Shown: positions 1-9,055 of the stretch, piece by piece
Position numbering within the stretch: the stretch's first letter is position 1
Layout: each line of letters begins with the position of its first letter
Source of the DNA: Pseudomonadota bacterium
GTDB taxonomy: Bacteria > Pseudomonadota > Gammaproteobacteria > Xanthomonadales > Xanthomonadaceae
Direction: 5' to 3'
Assembly: GCA_963205495.1 (NCBI GenBank)
Contig: CAUJIN010000071.1
Span: 1-34,624, forward strand
DNA: 34,624 nucleotides
Made by a program: the position numbers and the translations under genes
Notes under the pieces: model-generated
Databases searched by the model: none
Told to the model about the DNA's origin: nothing
What the model saw: the letters and a program-made list of their open reading frames with translations, nothing else

Positions 1-128
1 TGCGTGTATGGACTCCTCTGTCAACCCCTGACAACAGGATTTTGTTGCACGGCTTTCGCCGCACGGTCTGAATTATCTGTTTTCACCTGCTGACGCTTTT
101 TGCTTCAACCCCGGCAAGGCGGGAGCGG

Positions 129-1097
129 TTGCATTCGTGTATTCGGCTTTGCTATACCCACTTCGCCGATGGCGCCCTCAAGACCGCCAGCAACGCCGAC
201 GGCGGCACCTGGACTTACGCTTACAACAAGCGTCGCCTGCCCACTTCCGAATCACTGGCGCTGGGCGGGCGCACATTTGCCATCGGCTACGGCTACACCG
301 GCCTGGGCGACGTGTCCACGCTCACCTACCCCAGCGGCCTGAGCGTGAGCTTCGCCCCCAACGCCCTGGGCCAAGCGCAACAGGCCGGCACCTACGCCAG
401 CACCGCCACCTACCACCCCAACGGCAGCCTGGCCGGCTTCACCTACGGCAACGGCCTCACCCACAGCGGCAGCCTCAACGCCCGCGGCCTGCCGCTGCGC
501 GTGCGCGACTCCAGCGGCAGCGTGGCCCGGCTGGACTACCAGTACGTCTACGACAAGCACGGCAATCCGACCCAGGTCACCGACTACACCACGCCCGCGC
601 CCTGGAACGAGAACCGCAGCCTGGCCTACGACGCGCGCGATCGCATGATCCAGGCCACCGCGCCCAACATCTACGGCGTGGAGCTGTATGAATACGACGC
701 CCTCGACAACGTGCGCCGCATGGCCGGCCTGCCCAACGGCCAGGGCGGCTACGCGGTCGACTTCCGCTTCAAGTACAACGCCAGCCAGCGCCTCACCGGC
801 ATCAACGATCCGGGCGGCGCGCAGCAGTGGGGCTTCACCCTCAACACCCTCGGAGAAACCCTCACCCGCGCCGGTCATGGCCAATATTGGAGCTACCAGT
901 GGAACGCCGCCGGTCGCATGACCCGCGCCGACCGCATCTACGCCGGCAGCACCTGGGAGAACTACGCCTACGACACCCACGGCCACCGCACGCGCTCGAC
1001 CAGAAACACCGGCAGCACGCGGTACCAGGTGTACAGCCGCGCGGGCCAGCTGCTCTACACCGAGAACGTGGTCGCTCAGCCTTTGTTCTCCCGATAG
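129..1097 (+). pseudogene. RHS/YD-repeat protein fragment, truncated at both ends
   Basis: The frame encodes tandem YD/RHS repeats (for example YAYNKRRLP, YQYVYDKHGNPTQV, LAYDARDRMIQA, YEYDALDNVRRM, WNAAGRMTRAD, YDTHGHRTR). Full RHS proteins are secreted or toxin-carrying beta-cage proteins well over 1000 residues long with an N-terminal delivery region and a C-terminal core ending in a hypervariable tip. This piece holds only about 300 residues of internal repeat. Repeat similarity starts near base 155 and stops near 1065. The frame then runs 22 bases into the 3' end of the convergent GGDEF/EAL gene before meeting a stop. The only start is a TTG at 129 after a GGGAG at 121-125, with no signal peptide. 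Bases 1-150 are visibly less GC-rich and carry no RHS repeat. I read it as an orphan remnant left by recombination. Confidence in the family is high; whether it is expressed is unknown. Confidence 0.75.
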
Positions 1098-4000
1098 TGG
1101 GTGAACGCATCGCGGACCTGATCGCGCAGCATTGCATCGTCCCAGGGCTTGGTCAGGAACCGGAACACTGCGCCACGATTGACCGCTTCGGTGACCACGT
1201 TGAGATCGGTATACCCGGAGAGAATGATCCTCACGGTATCCGGGTACAGGTTCTTCACCTTGTCCAGAAGTTCGGTCCCCGACATGCCGGGCATGCGTTG
1301 GTCCGAGAGGATCACGTGCACCGGGTGCATCGCGAGCAGATCCAGCGCCTCAGCGCCGCTGTTGGCCGTGATGATGTGGTAGCCGTCGCGCCGCAACAGG
1401 CGTGTCAACGCATTGCAGATGCCGGATTCATCGTCAACGATCAGCAGATTGCGGCGGTCGACCTGCTCGGCATCGGGAATGACCGCCTTGCGCCCTTGCC
1501 GCAAGAACTCGACGAATGAAGCAGCGTCCACCGGGGGGCTGAAGAAGTGGCCCTGCATCTCGTCACAATGGTTCTGGGTCAGGAACTTGAGCTGGGCCTG
1601 GGTTTCGACGCCCTCGCCAACTGCCTTGAGTCGCAGACTGCGCGCAATCCCGATGATCGCCAGCGCGATCGCGGCGTCTTCAACGCTGCGGGTCACATCG
1701 ACGATGAAGCTGCGGTCGATCTTGACCCGGTGAAAAGGCAGCTGTTTGAGGTGCGAGAGCGAGGAGTAGCCGGTCCCGAAGTCATCGAGCGCCAGCCCCA
1801 CGCCGATCTCGCGCAATTGCTTGAGCACTCGCGCCGAGGTGGACATGTCCTGCAGCACCGCGCTCTCGGTCAGTTCCAGCTCGATCCGGTCGGGTGGCAA
1901 CCGGTGTCTGGCCAGCGTCTCGTTCACCACCTGCAGCAGATCGCTGTTGTTGATCTGGATGGCGGAGACGTTGACGCTGATCTGCACGATTGGCACACCA
2001 GCGGCTCGCCATTGCGCCTGCTGGAAACACACCTGATCCAGCACCCAGTTTCCGAGGGGAATGATCAATCCGCTTCGCTCTGCGGTACCAATGAATTCTC
2101 CAGGCATGATCAGCCCCCGCTCAGGGTGTTGCCAGCGCAGCAGGGCTTCTGCCCCGACAATCTCCCCACTGACAAGATCCACGCGCGGCTGATAGACCAG
2201 TGTGAACTGCTGGAGGTCGATCGCTTCACGCAGTTGCGCCTCCATGGTCAAGCCATTCCGGAGCTTCAGTACGGTGGAATAGCGCAGATACCACTCGCCG
2301 CTGGCTTTGGCGTGGCGCAAGGCGGATCGCGCATTCTCAAGGTCGGGCATTTCTTTTCCGCCTGCCATATCGGCGGGATAGTGCACAGCACCGATGCGTA
2401 CCGAAAGCTGGACTGACTTGTCGTTCACCGGGAATGGCTTTTCAAAAGCCGAGGTGATCCTTTCGCGCACCTCCTCGCAATGACCCTCGATCTCCGAGGC
2501 AATGGAGGGATTGGCAATGGCAAATGTATCGCCACCAACCCGGGCGACCAGGGAAGGGCTTGCAAAAACGGACTTCAATCGCGCGCCAACGTCACGCAGC
2601 AGGCTGTCGCCAAGCGCATGCCCGAACTGCTGATTGATCCGGGAAAAATCCACGAGATCCAATGCGCAGACACACAGGCATCCATGCTGAGACTGCACTG
2701 ATTTTGCGACTTCATCCAACGCTTCACGGAAGGACTGGGCATTCATCAGGCCGGTGAGCGGATCGAAATGGATCAGTTGACGCAGTCGGCTGCTGGTTTC
2801 GATATGATCCAGCGCATAGGAAAGATCGTTGGACACCCATTCCAGCAGTTCTACCTCCTCGTCGTCGAAGAAACCGGGCTCCGGCGCCAGCAGCACCAAG
2901 GCACAATCGACCTTTCCTGCGACAAGGAGAGGAAACGCGGCTCCCGAACGCGCCCCGCACGGATCACTGACGCGAATGCACTCAGGCAGCGTGACATCAT
3001 CCTTGGTGATCTCATTTGCAATCACCGGTCGTGCGCTTCGATGCGCACGCACCCCCAGCGTGTCCCTGAACTCGGCAGGATCCAGCACGGCCCCCTCTTC
3101 CACTGAATCCGCGGAATTGCACGAGGCCTTGCCGGTCAGCCTCCGCAACATGCCGGTCGAGGAGTCCATCTCCACTACCCAGGCCATCACGAAATCACCG
3201 TCCGTGATCGCAAAGCGACAAGCCTCACTCAGCAGCCAGAGGCGATCCTTCCGCCGCAGCATCGCGGAGTGGATGCCGCCGATCATGCGCCGCAGTCGGC
3301 TCATGCGCGCCAATCGGCGCTCTTGCCCCATGCGTCGGGTGATGTCGTTCAGCGCGAGCAGGAAGGTGCCGTCCGGCATCTGCGTCGCAATCACCCGGAC
3401 GATGGCGTTGCGTCCGCCTCCAGCGGATAGATCCCAGTCCTCCTGGATACGCCCGCCTCCAAGGAATCGATCCATGGAAGCCGCTCCCGGAGGGATGTTT
3501 CCCGCACCGACGATTTCCGAAAGATGCACACCGACCAGATCCGAGTGATCCAGGCCAAAGATCTTGCATGCGGCCGGGTTTGCGTCAACGCACATGCCAT
3601 GCGCATCGCAGAGAATCACTCCGGCTGGCGCATGCTCGAACAGGCGGCTGTAGCGATCTTCGCTGCGCTTGCGTAAAGCATCGGCCTCGATCCGGTCGGA
3701 AATGTCGATCCCCACGCCGACCAGGCATGCTGCGCCATTCAGTTCCACCCGTCTCCCGGTAAGCAGATAAGGCCGGATGCCGTTTCTCGGGGAAAGCATG
3801 TTCACTTCAACGCTTGCCTCTCCCTGCTCGAACACCCGGGCAATCGCGGCACCCAGTCGATCACGATCCGACTCCAAGACGAAATCAAGCGGACTCAGCG
3901 CACGGATCTGGTCCGCAGACAGTCCACTGAGGCGCTCCAGGCTCTTGCTCCAGCGGAGGAACCGGCCTCCCCTGTCGTACAGGTACAGGACGCCCGGCAT

Positions 4001-5470
4001 GCTTTCGATCATTGAATCCGCAAAGTGTCGTTCGTTTTCGATCTCCTGCCGGGTCAATCGCATGACATCGGAACGAGCAAGCACTTCCAGCCCGAAGCTG
4101 ATGCCATTGGCGAAACGCTCGAGCAGGAACACTTCCGCGTCGCGGAAGAAACCGAGCTCATGCGAATAGACGTTCAGAGTGCCTGCAACCCTCCCGCCGT
4201 CCCGGATCGGAACCGCCGCAACCGATCGCAGCCTGCTGCTTCGCACGATGTCGATCCAAGGCGCAAGTCTGGGATCGTTTTCCATGTCGTTGCAGACACC
4301 GCTCCTTCCCGTGCGGAACACGGTTCCGATCAGGCCGCGACCTTCGGGTCGATTGTCCGCGTAGATCTTCACCTGCTCCAGAAACTCACGCGCTGCCCCA
4401 AATACTGAGGCGGGGCGCATCCTTCCTGTTTCCGGCTCGAACCATCCGATCCATGCGGTACTGAAGCCGGCATCCTCCACCAGGCACTGGCACGCCGCAT
4501 GGAACAAAGCTTCGCGCGGTGGCTCCTGTGCGATCACGCGAACGATCTTGGTCAGCGCCGAATAGAGCCGCGACACTCTGTCGAGCTCGCCTTCCCGCAG
4601 ACGCAGTGCAGTGATGTCGCACGCGCTCTTCGCCACGCCGATGACGCGGCCACCCCCGTCGACGATCGGAGCACAACTGACCAGCACCCGCAGATTCCGG
4701 CCATCCTTGTGCACGCGTCCGGCCTCATGGGAATCGCATCGACCGCCGGCCAGACAGAGGCGAAACATGCGCTCATGCTCTGCCCTGCAATCTTCCGGCA
4801 CAACACGCTGGATGGGAGCGCCCAACATCTCTCCGGCACTGAACCCGTAGAGGCGTTCTGCACCCGGATTCCAGCTGGTGACCCTGCCATCGGTATCGAG
4901 GCGAACCACTGCATCCATCGCGATAAATTCGACGGCGGCAAGCTCTGCGTGGAGCTGGCCGGAAGTCTTGCGAGTGCTGTCATCAGGCGCATTGACAGGT
5001 CGTCTGATCTGGATGCAGCCGGCAAGATGCACTCCGATCAGCGCAAGCACCTCGCCTCGGCGCGCGTCCCAATCCTCCGATTCGCGCGACAGGACGCAGA
5101 GCGTGCCCAAGACGCGACCATCTGCATCAAACAACGGAACACCGGCAAGGAAACACGATTTCGTCCGGGCCGCCGCATGCAGCGCAACCGCCAGTTCCGG
5201 AACTTGTTCGTCATCGAGGACCATTCCCTTTGCAGATCCCTGGGCCACCCTTCGGCAAGCCGTTGCCAGGAACTCCAGTCGGGAAGCGTCCAGCCCGATC
5301 GACAGACAGGGAACCTGGTCCAGTCCTGCGCCCAGCGAGAGTACCGCGATCGGAAGATCACAGGCGCGCGCTGCCAAAACCAGCACATCGTTCCACTCTG
5401 AAGCAAGATCCGAACCCTGCCAGTGCGATGACGGGCTCGGTGCATCGTCTGTGCCGTGGGTGCGTTCCAT
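1076..5470 (-). CDS. GAF-PAS-GAF-PAS-PAS-GAF-GGDEF-EAL-REC signalling protein (probable c-di-GMP phosphodiesterase)
   Basis: A 1464-residue cytoplasmic sensor with no membrane segment. Approximate order: GAF 20-160, PAS 180-295, GAF 305-465, PAS 485-600, PAS 615-730, GAF 765-895, GGDEF 900-1070, EAL 1080-1325, receiver 1340-1464. The cyclase motif reads GGDTF (979-983), so the catalytic Glu is replaced by Thr and no RxxD inhibitory site is visible; it is probably a regulatory GTP-binding domain. The EAL motifs look complete: EALLRW (E1108), SVNVS, ELTES, DDFGTGYSS, KIDRSF, EGVET, QGHFFS. The C-terminal receiver has the acidic pair VDDE, the phospho-acceptor D1390 in LSDQRMPG, and the Lys of LTKPW. 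I chose the ATG at 5470 because AGGAG (5483-5479) lies 8 bases upstream; a GTG at 5479 overlaps that site and is unlikely. It is divergent from a kinase and a receiver protein that may phosphorylate or compete with its own receiver. The 3' end overlaps the RHS remnant. Confidence 0.93.
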   Translation of the reverse strand: MERTHGTDDAPSPSSHWQGSDLASEWNDVLVLAARACDLPIAVLSLGAGLDQVPCLSIGLDASRLEFLATACRRVAQGSAKGMVLDDEQVPELAVALHAAARTKSCFLAGVPLFDADGRVLGTLCVLSRESEDWDARRGEVLALIGVHLAGCIQIRRPVNAPDDSTRKTSGQLHAELAAVEFIAMDAVVRLDTDGRVTSWNPGAERLYGFSAGEMLGAPIQRVVPEDCRAEHERMFRLCLAGGRCDSHEAGRVHKDGRNLRVLVSCAPIVDGGGRVIGVAKSACDITALRLREGELDRVSRLYSALTKIVRVIAQEPPREALFHAACQCLVEDAGFSTAWIGWFEPETGRMRPASVFGAAREFLEQVKIYADNRPEGRGLIGTVFRTGRSGVCNDMENDPRLAPWIDIVRSSRLRSVAAVPIRDGGRVAGTLNVYSHELGFFRDAEVFLLERFANGISFGLEVLARSDVMRLTRQEIENERHFADSMIESMPGVLYLYDRGGRFLRWSKSLERLSGLSADQIRALSPLDFVLESDRDRLGAAIARVFEQGEASVEVNMLSPRNGIRPYLLTGRRVELNGAACLVGVGIDISDRIEADALRKRSEDRYSRLFEHAPAGVILCDAHGMCVDANPAACKIFGLDHSDLVGVHLSEIVGAGNIPPGAASMDRFLGGGRIQEDWDLSAGGGRNAIVRVIATQMPDGTFLLALNDITRRMGQERRLARMSRLRRMIGGIHSAMLRRKDRLWLLSEACRFAITDGDFVMAWVVEMDSSTGMLRRLTGKASCNSADSVEEGAVLDPAEFRDTLGVRAHRSARPVIANEITKDDVTLPECIRVSDPCGARSGAAFPLLVAGKVDCALVLLAPEPGFFDDEEVELLEWVSNDLSYALDHIETSSRLRQLIHFDPLTGLMNAQSFREALDEVAKSVQSQHGCLCVCALDLVDFSRINQQFGHALGDSLLRDVGARLKSVFASPSLVARVGGDTFAIANPSIASEIEGHCEEVRERITSAFEKPFPVNDKSVQLSVRIGAVHYPADMAGGKEMPDLENARSALRHAKASGEWYLRYSTVLKLRNGLTMEAQLREAIDLQQFTLVYQPRVDLVSGEIVGAEALLRWQHPERGLIMPGEFIGTAERSGLIIPLGNWVLDQVCFQQAQWRAAGVPIVQISVNVSAIQINNSDLLQVVNETLARHRLPPDRIELELTESAVLQDMSTSARVLKQLREIGVGLALDDFGTGYSSLSHLKQLPFHRVKIDRSFIVDVTRSVEDAAIALAIIGIARSLRLKAVGEGVETQAQLKFLTQNHCDEMQGHFFSPPVDAASFVEFLRQGRKAVIPDAEQVDRRNLLIVDDESGICNALTRLLRRDGYHIITANSGAEALDLLAMHPVHVILSDQRMPGMSGTELLDKVKNLYPDTVRIILSGYTDLNVVTEAVNRGAVFRFLTKPWDDAMLRDQVRDAFTHYRENKG

Positions 5471-5608
5471 CACGATCACTCCTGCACCTTTGGTTGGGAT
5501 GCAGGCATAGTCGAACGATCGTGAGATACCTTTGGATATGGATCCAGAGCCACGCCTCGCCCAGAGGCAAAGCAGGTGTGGGCGGATGTGACATCAGGTG
5601 TCTTGCAA

Positions 5609-5637
5609 TTGCGCCGCCTGCGCGCTTTTCATATCAT
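5609..5637 (+). promoter_or_regulatory. Candidate sigma-70-like promoter in the divergent kinase / GGDEF-EAL intergenic region
   Basis: The 350-base gap 5471-5820 separates the divergent signalling genes and holds no convincing gene. It is more AT-rich than its surroundings around 5620-5645. A -10-like TATCAT (5632-5637) has a poor -35-like TTGCGC (5609-5614) 17 bases upstream. Only the -10 matches consensus well, so this is a weak call. No clear operator dyad was seen. Confidence 0.25.
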
Positions 5638-5820
5638 CGTTTTCAGGATTCGGCAAATGCCGGTCGCACTATGCGGTTCAGGAAACGACATCGCATCAGA
5701 TCGATGGATCGTCCCTGTGCTGCTGAGTGACAGCGTGAAGGCATGGACATTTTTCACCTGCAGCCTGTTTCATCCGCCTCTTCCGGACGAAGCTTTCGTA
5801 TGCATTGCGGGGATGACACG

Positions 5821-7089
5821 ATGAACACCGAATCATCCGCGGCCTCCTGCATGGCCCTGTCCACTGCAGCTGGAAGCGGCGGAACAGGTCAGGTCGGAGA
5901 CGGAATCCTGAGCCTGGTCGAATTGATGTCGGACGCACTGCTTCTGTTCGATGGGCATGGCACTGTCATGTACAGCAACCGTGCCGCAAAGGTTCTTGCA
6001 CAAGTGCTTTCACCGCAGGATGGCGATGTCCGGCGTGCAACGCTGTCGGATTGGCACCCGCACCTGATCCCCGAGTACGCACTGGATATCTGCCGCGACC
6101 GTGGCTCATGGTCAGGAGAGGTCGAACTGGGGGCACCCAATCGCCCGGCGCGGGCGCTTCTCGTCAGGATCCAGGCGCTCGGCGGCGCGGATGCAGAGAG
6201 CTACGGCATGTGGGTTCGCGACGTTACCGTCGAGCACAGCCGCGAGCTGGAACTCAACCAACGCAATTCCGAACTCGAGGTTGCCCTGGCCAAGCTCGGC
6301 AGCGTCCAGGAAGCGGTTCTCAAGAGCGAAAAGCTGGCTTCGATCGGCCAGTTGGCGGCAGGCGTGGCGCACGAGATCAACAACCCGATCGCCTACGTGA
6401 AGTCCAACCTGAATTCTCTGCAGCACAGCACCCTGCAGCTGCTGTCCGAAGTGCGGGCAAGACTGCAAGGTAGCCCAACCGACCAGGAGGACGACATTGA
6501 CATTGACGAAACCGCAACTGAAATCAAGGAGCTGATCGCCGAGTCATGTGAAGGTGTGGATCGCGTTATCAAGATCGTGCGCGATCTCAAGGACTTCTCC
6601 CATGTCGACCTGATCGAGAACTGGGTGCTCGCCGACATCCATGCCGGGCTCGAGTCGACCCTGAACATCATCTGGAACGAACTGAAGTACAAGGCACACA
6701 TCGTCAAGACTTTCGGCGAGCTGCCTCTGATCGAATGTCTGCCGTCGGAGCTCAATCAGGTCTTCATGAACATCCTGATGAACGCAGCGCAGGCGCTGGA
6801 AAGCTACGGCGTCGTCACGGTTACCACCGAGCGCAGCAACGACAATGTCCGCATCTCGATCGGAGATGACGGCAAGGGCATCCCGGAAGACTTGCTGCCA
6901 CGCATCTTCGATCCGTTTTTCACCACCAAGACCGTAGGAGAAGGAACGGGGCTTGGCCTGGCGATTTCCTATGGCATCGTGGCCAAGCATCACGGCACGA
7001 TCGAGGTAACCAGCGTGCCGGGTCAAGGCACCCTGTTCCTCATCGAACTGCCCATCCAACAACCCCGTTCGCCGGACAGGAAATCCTGA
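5821..7089 (+). CDS. Soluble PAS-domain sensor histidine kinase
   Basis: A 422-residue kinase without membrane segments, so it senses a cytoplasmic signal. A PAS domain (about 25-130) is followed by a short coiled helix. The dimerisation/phosphoacceptor box is GVAHEINNPIAYVKSN with the autophosphorylated His at 184. An acidic insert (DQEDDIDIDE) lies inside the two-helix region. The ATPase has the N box (NQVFMNILMNAAQAL), G1 (DDGKGIP), F box (DPFFTTK) and G2 (GEGTGLGLAI). I chose the ATG at 5821 because GGGGA (5809-5813) lies 7 bases upstream. An in-frame ATG at 5743 would add 26 residues, but its purine run is only one base away. The next gene starts one base after the stop, so the two form an operon and the receiver protein is the expected phosphotransfer partner. 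The divergent EAL-receiver protein is a second plausible partner (inference). Confidence 0.93.
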   Translation: MNTESSAASCMALSTAAGSGGTGQVGDGILSLVELMSDALLLFDGHGTVMYSNRAAKVLAQVLSPQDGDVRRATLSDWHPHLIPEYALDICRDRGSWSGEVELGAPNRPARALLVRIQALGGADAESYGMWVRDVTVEHSRELELNQRNSELEVALAKLGSVQEAVLKSEKLASIGQLAAGVAHEINNPIAYVKSNLNSLQHSTLQLLSEVRARLQGSPTDQEDDIDIDETATEIKELIAESCEGVDRVIKIVRDLKDFSHVDLIENWVLADIHAGLESTLNIIWNELKYKAHIVKTFGELPLIECLPSELNQVFMNILMNAAQALESYGVVTVTTERSNDNVRISIGDDGKGIPEDLLPRIFDPFFTTKTVGEGTGLGLAISYGIVAKHHGTIEVTSVPGQGTLFLIELPIQQPRSPDRKS

Positions 7090-7090
7090 C

Positions 7091-7624
7091 ATGTACCGAG
7101 TGCTGCTGCTTGACGACGAACCGAACGTTCTCCGCGCCCTGCGACGATGTCTCGCTTCCATCCCTCCCCAGCAGTTGGACGGAGAACCGCTGCGAATCGA
7201 GACTTTCAGTTCGCCCACGGAGGCGCTCGGCAGCTGCGAGGAATCCACGTTCGACCTGATCCTGACCGACTACCGCATGCCATGCATGGATGGTGTGGAA
7301 TTCCTGACACGGGTCATTCCGATCCAGCCCAATGCCCCGCGAGTAATCGTTTCGGGATTTGCGGACCGGGACGCCATCATCGCGGCCATCAACGACGCGC
7401 AACTGACCCGCTTCATCGAGAAGCCCTGGGATGACGACGCATTGCGTCAGACCGTGTCGATGATCCTGACAGGCGGCAAGGCCAAGGCCAGCCATGCCTT
7501 CGCACAAAGCGCCATTGCAAACCGCGAACTGCAGCGCCTGGAGGAAGACTGCCCCGGAATCACCGAAGTCAACCGCGATCCGGATGGGGGTATCTGGCTG
7601 GATATGGACGAACGCGACGAGTAA
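7091..7624 (+). CDS. Stand-alone receiver-domain response regulator
   Basis: A 177-residue protein. A CheY-like receiver occupies about 2-125: acidic pocket LLDDEP, phospho-acceptor D60 in LILTDYRMP, the switch Ser of VIVSGF and the conserved Lys of FIEKPWDD. The remaining 50 residues match no output domain I recognise; they are charged and end in an acidic tail (WLDMDERDE). The receiver resembles the C-terminal receiver of the divergent GGDEF/EAL protein in the TDYRMP/SDQRMP and KPWDD segments. It starts one base after the kinase stop and is presumably translationally coupled to it. With no DNA-binding or enzymatic domain it probably acts by protein contact or as a phosphate sink (inference). 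A strong terminator 45 bases downstream ends the operon. Confidence 0.9.
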   Translation: MYRVLLLDDEPNVLRALRRCLASIPPQQLDGEPLRIETFSSPTEALGSCEESTFDLILTDYRMPCMDGVEFLTRVIPIQPNAPRVIVSGFADRDAIIAAINDAQLTRFIEKPWDDDALRQTVSMILTGGKAKASHAFAQSAIANRELQRLEEDCPGITEVNRDPDGGIWLDMDERDE

Positions 7625-7668
7625 GCATCATGGTCAGACTCGCGCCCGCGCCGAGAACCCGGTGCAAC

Positions 7669-7701
7669 AAAAAAGCCGACAGTGGAACTGTCGGCTTTTT
7701 T
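7669..7701. terminator. Bidirectional intrinsic terminator
   Basis: A perfect 9-bp stem (GCCGACAGT, 7675-7683, with ACTGTCGGC, 7687-7695) has a GGA loop and is flanked by six A on the left and six T on the right. It can stop the kinase-receiver operon from the left and the tRNA transcript from the right. Confidence 0.92.
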
Positions 7702-7711
7702 GCATTCTTGC

Positions 7712-7788
7712 TGGCGCGCCCGGAGAGATTCGAACTCCCGACCCCCAAGTTCGTAGCCTGGTGCTCTATCCAGCTGAGCTACGGGCGC
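7712..7788 (-). tRNA. tRNA-Arg (anticodon ACG)
   Basis: A 77-nt cloverleaf on the minus strand with encoded CCA. The acceptor stem GCGCCCG pairs with CGGGCGC. The D arm is GCTC/GAGC, the anticodon stem CCAGG/CTTGG encloses CTACGAA (ACG at 34-36), and the T arm is GGGAG-TTCGAAT-CTCTC. A34 would be deaminated to inosine to read CGU, CGC and CGA, as is known for this isoacceptor. It lies 64 bases downstream of tRNA-Ser, probably on one precursor. Confidence 0.97.
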
Positions 7789-7852
7789 GTAAGAAGCGGA
7801 ATTATGTGGTGAAGCATGCCATCTGTCAAGAACTTTCTGATCGAATCTCAGG

Positions 7853-7945
7853 TGGCGGAGTGAGAGGGATTCGAACCCTCGATGGAGCTTTTGACCCCAT
7901 ACTCCCTTAGCAGGGGAGCCCCTTCGGCCTCTCGGGCATCACTCC
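7853..7945 (-). tRNA. tRNA-Ser (anticodon GCT)
   Basis: A 93-nt class II tRNA with encoded CCA. The acceptor stem is GGAGTGA/TCACTCC, the anticodon stem CTCCC/GGGAG encloses CTGCTAA (GCT at 34-36), and there is a long variable arm followed by a GAGGG-TTCGAAT-CCCTC T arm. It reads AGC and AGU. It is the promoter-proximal member of the two-tRNA unit. Bases 7946-8225 upstream hold no gene I can support and should contain the tRNA promoter. Confidence 0.97.
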
Positions 7946-8225
7946 GTGTTCTGACGGATGCCGCCGCTCGGCAAAAGCCCCGCGGTGGACGTGCAAGAAT
8001 ACCGGGTCGAATCGCTCCGGTAAAGACCGGCCCGCCATATCGATCGCTCCCCTTGCCCGCTGGAGCAGTTCCGCACCTCCGATGCGCTGCGTCTCGCCGG
8101 CCCGGCCAGTCCCTCCAGCGCAGGCAGCAACGCGGGGCATCGATCCGAAGAACACGACTTGCCGCCCTGCACCTGCCACAATTCGCGCTTCAGCGGGCGG
8201 CTGCCCGAGTCGATCCGGACCATTG

Positions 8226-8900
8226 ATGAGCGAGATCCGCGAGCTGTTCGAACGCAACCACGCCTGGGCCGAGCGCATCGAGCGCGACGATCCCGGTTTC
8301 TTCCATCGCCTGTCCAGGCAGCAGGCGCCGGGCTTCCTGTGGATCGGCTGCTCGGATTCGCGCGTACCCTCCACCCAGATCGTGGACATCGACCCGGGCT
8401 CGATCTTCGTGCACCGCAACGTTTCCAACGTGGTCGTTCATACTGATTTCAACGCGCTTTCGAGCATCCAGTTCGCGGTCGATGCGCTCAAGGTGCGGCA
8501 CATCATGGTCGTGGGCCACTATGGCTGCGGTGGCGTGGGAGCGGCGCTGCGGGGCGACCGCATGGGGCTGATCGACAACTGGCTGCGGCATGTGGCCGAT
8601 GTGGCTGCCACGCACCGCGAACGACTGGACGAGTCGCTGCCCTTCGCGGTTCGCCACGATCGCCTGTGCGAACTCAACGCGATCGAGCAGGCCATGCATG
8701 TGTGTGCCACCAACATCGTGCGCGACGCCTGGGCACGAGGGCAGAACCTTCGCGTACACGCCTGGATCTACGGATTGAGCGACGGCCATCTGCGCGATCT
8801 GGGCCTGGACATCGCCGGGCTGGACGAGGCGGAGGATCGCTATCGCGAGGCACTCGCGAATCTGGCCGTTCGATGGGCCGAGGAAGAGCCGGCGGATTGA
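8226..8900 (+). CDS. Beta-class carbonic anhydrase
   Basis: A 224-residue cytoplasmic zinc enzyme interconverting CO2 and bicarbonate. Zinc ligands are C42 in GCSDSR, H98 and C101 in GHYGCGG; the D44-R46 dyad of the beta class is present, as is the HRNVSNVV segment. Length fits the bacterial Can/CynT type. I chose the ATG at 8226 because homology to the family (MSEIRELFERNHAWAERI) starts there; the frame stays open upstream but the extra 48 residues look like non-coding sequence. No strong ribosome binding site precedes it. It is a single-gene unit convergent with the DUF885 peptidase, with a REP-like hairpin pair between them. Confidence 0.95.
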   Translation: MSEIRELFERNHAWAERIERDDPGFFHRLSRQQAPGFLWIGCSDSRVPSTQIVDIDPGSIFVHRNVSNVVVHTDFNALSSIQFAVDALKVRHIMVVGHYGCGGVGAALRGDRMGLIDNWLRHVADVAATHRERLDESLPFAVRHDRLCELNAIEQAMHVCATNIVRDAWARGQNLRVHAWIYGLSDGHLRDLGLDIAGLDEAEDRYREALANLAVRWAEEEPAD

Positions 8901-8921
8901 ACGCCGGGGGCCAGACGACAC

Positions 8922-9013
8922 GGCGGAATCGCCTGCGGCGGTTCCGCCCTGCGGGAGGATGCCTGCATCGTGCCCAAGCTGGACAGGGTGGAACCGCCGC
9001 AGGCGATTCCACC
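8922..9013. repeat. Inverted pair of REP-like hairpins
   Basis: Two 27-base elements, 8922-8948 and 8987-9013, are inverted relative to each other with a 38-base spacer. They match at 25 of 27 positions. Each is also a hairpin by itself: the outer arms GGCGGAA/TTCCGCC in the left copy and GGTGGAA/TTCCACC in the right copy enclose a CGCC-TGC-GGCG type core. The outer arm of the right copy keeps its pairing through coordinated changes. The position between convergent genes and the nested palindromes fit REP/BIME elements. The doublet could act as a terminator or mRNA-end stabiliser for both genes. I saw no other copy in the window. Confidence 0.75.
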
Positions 9014-9055
9014 GTTTGCCAACGGCAGGGCCGTGGTTCGTACCGCGGATCGCGA

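Noticed and set aside
2522..2536. Active diguanylate cyclase in the nine-domain protein
   Set aside because: The motif is GGDTF, lacking the catalytic Glu, and no inhibitory RxxD site is visible.
7882..8226. A coding region between tRNA-Ser and the carbonic anhydrase gene
   Set aside because: The open frames here overlap the tRNA, have no ribosome binding site and translate to Arg/Pro/Ala-rich sequence with no similarity I recognise.
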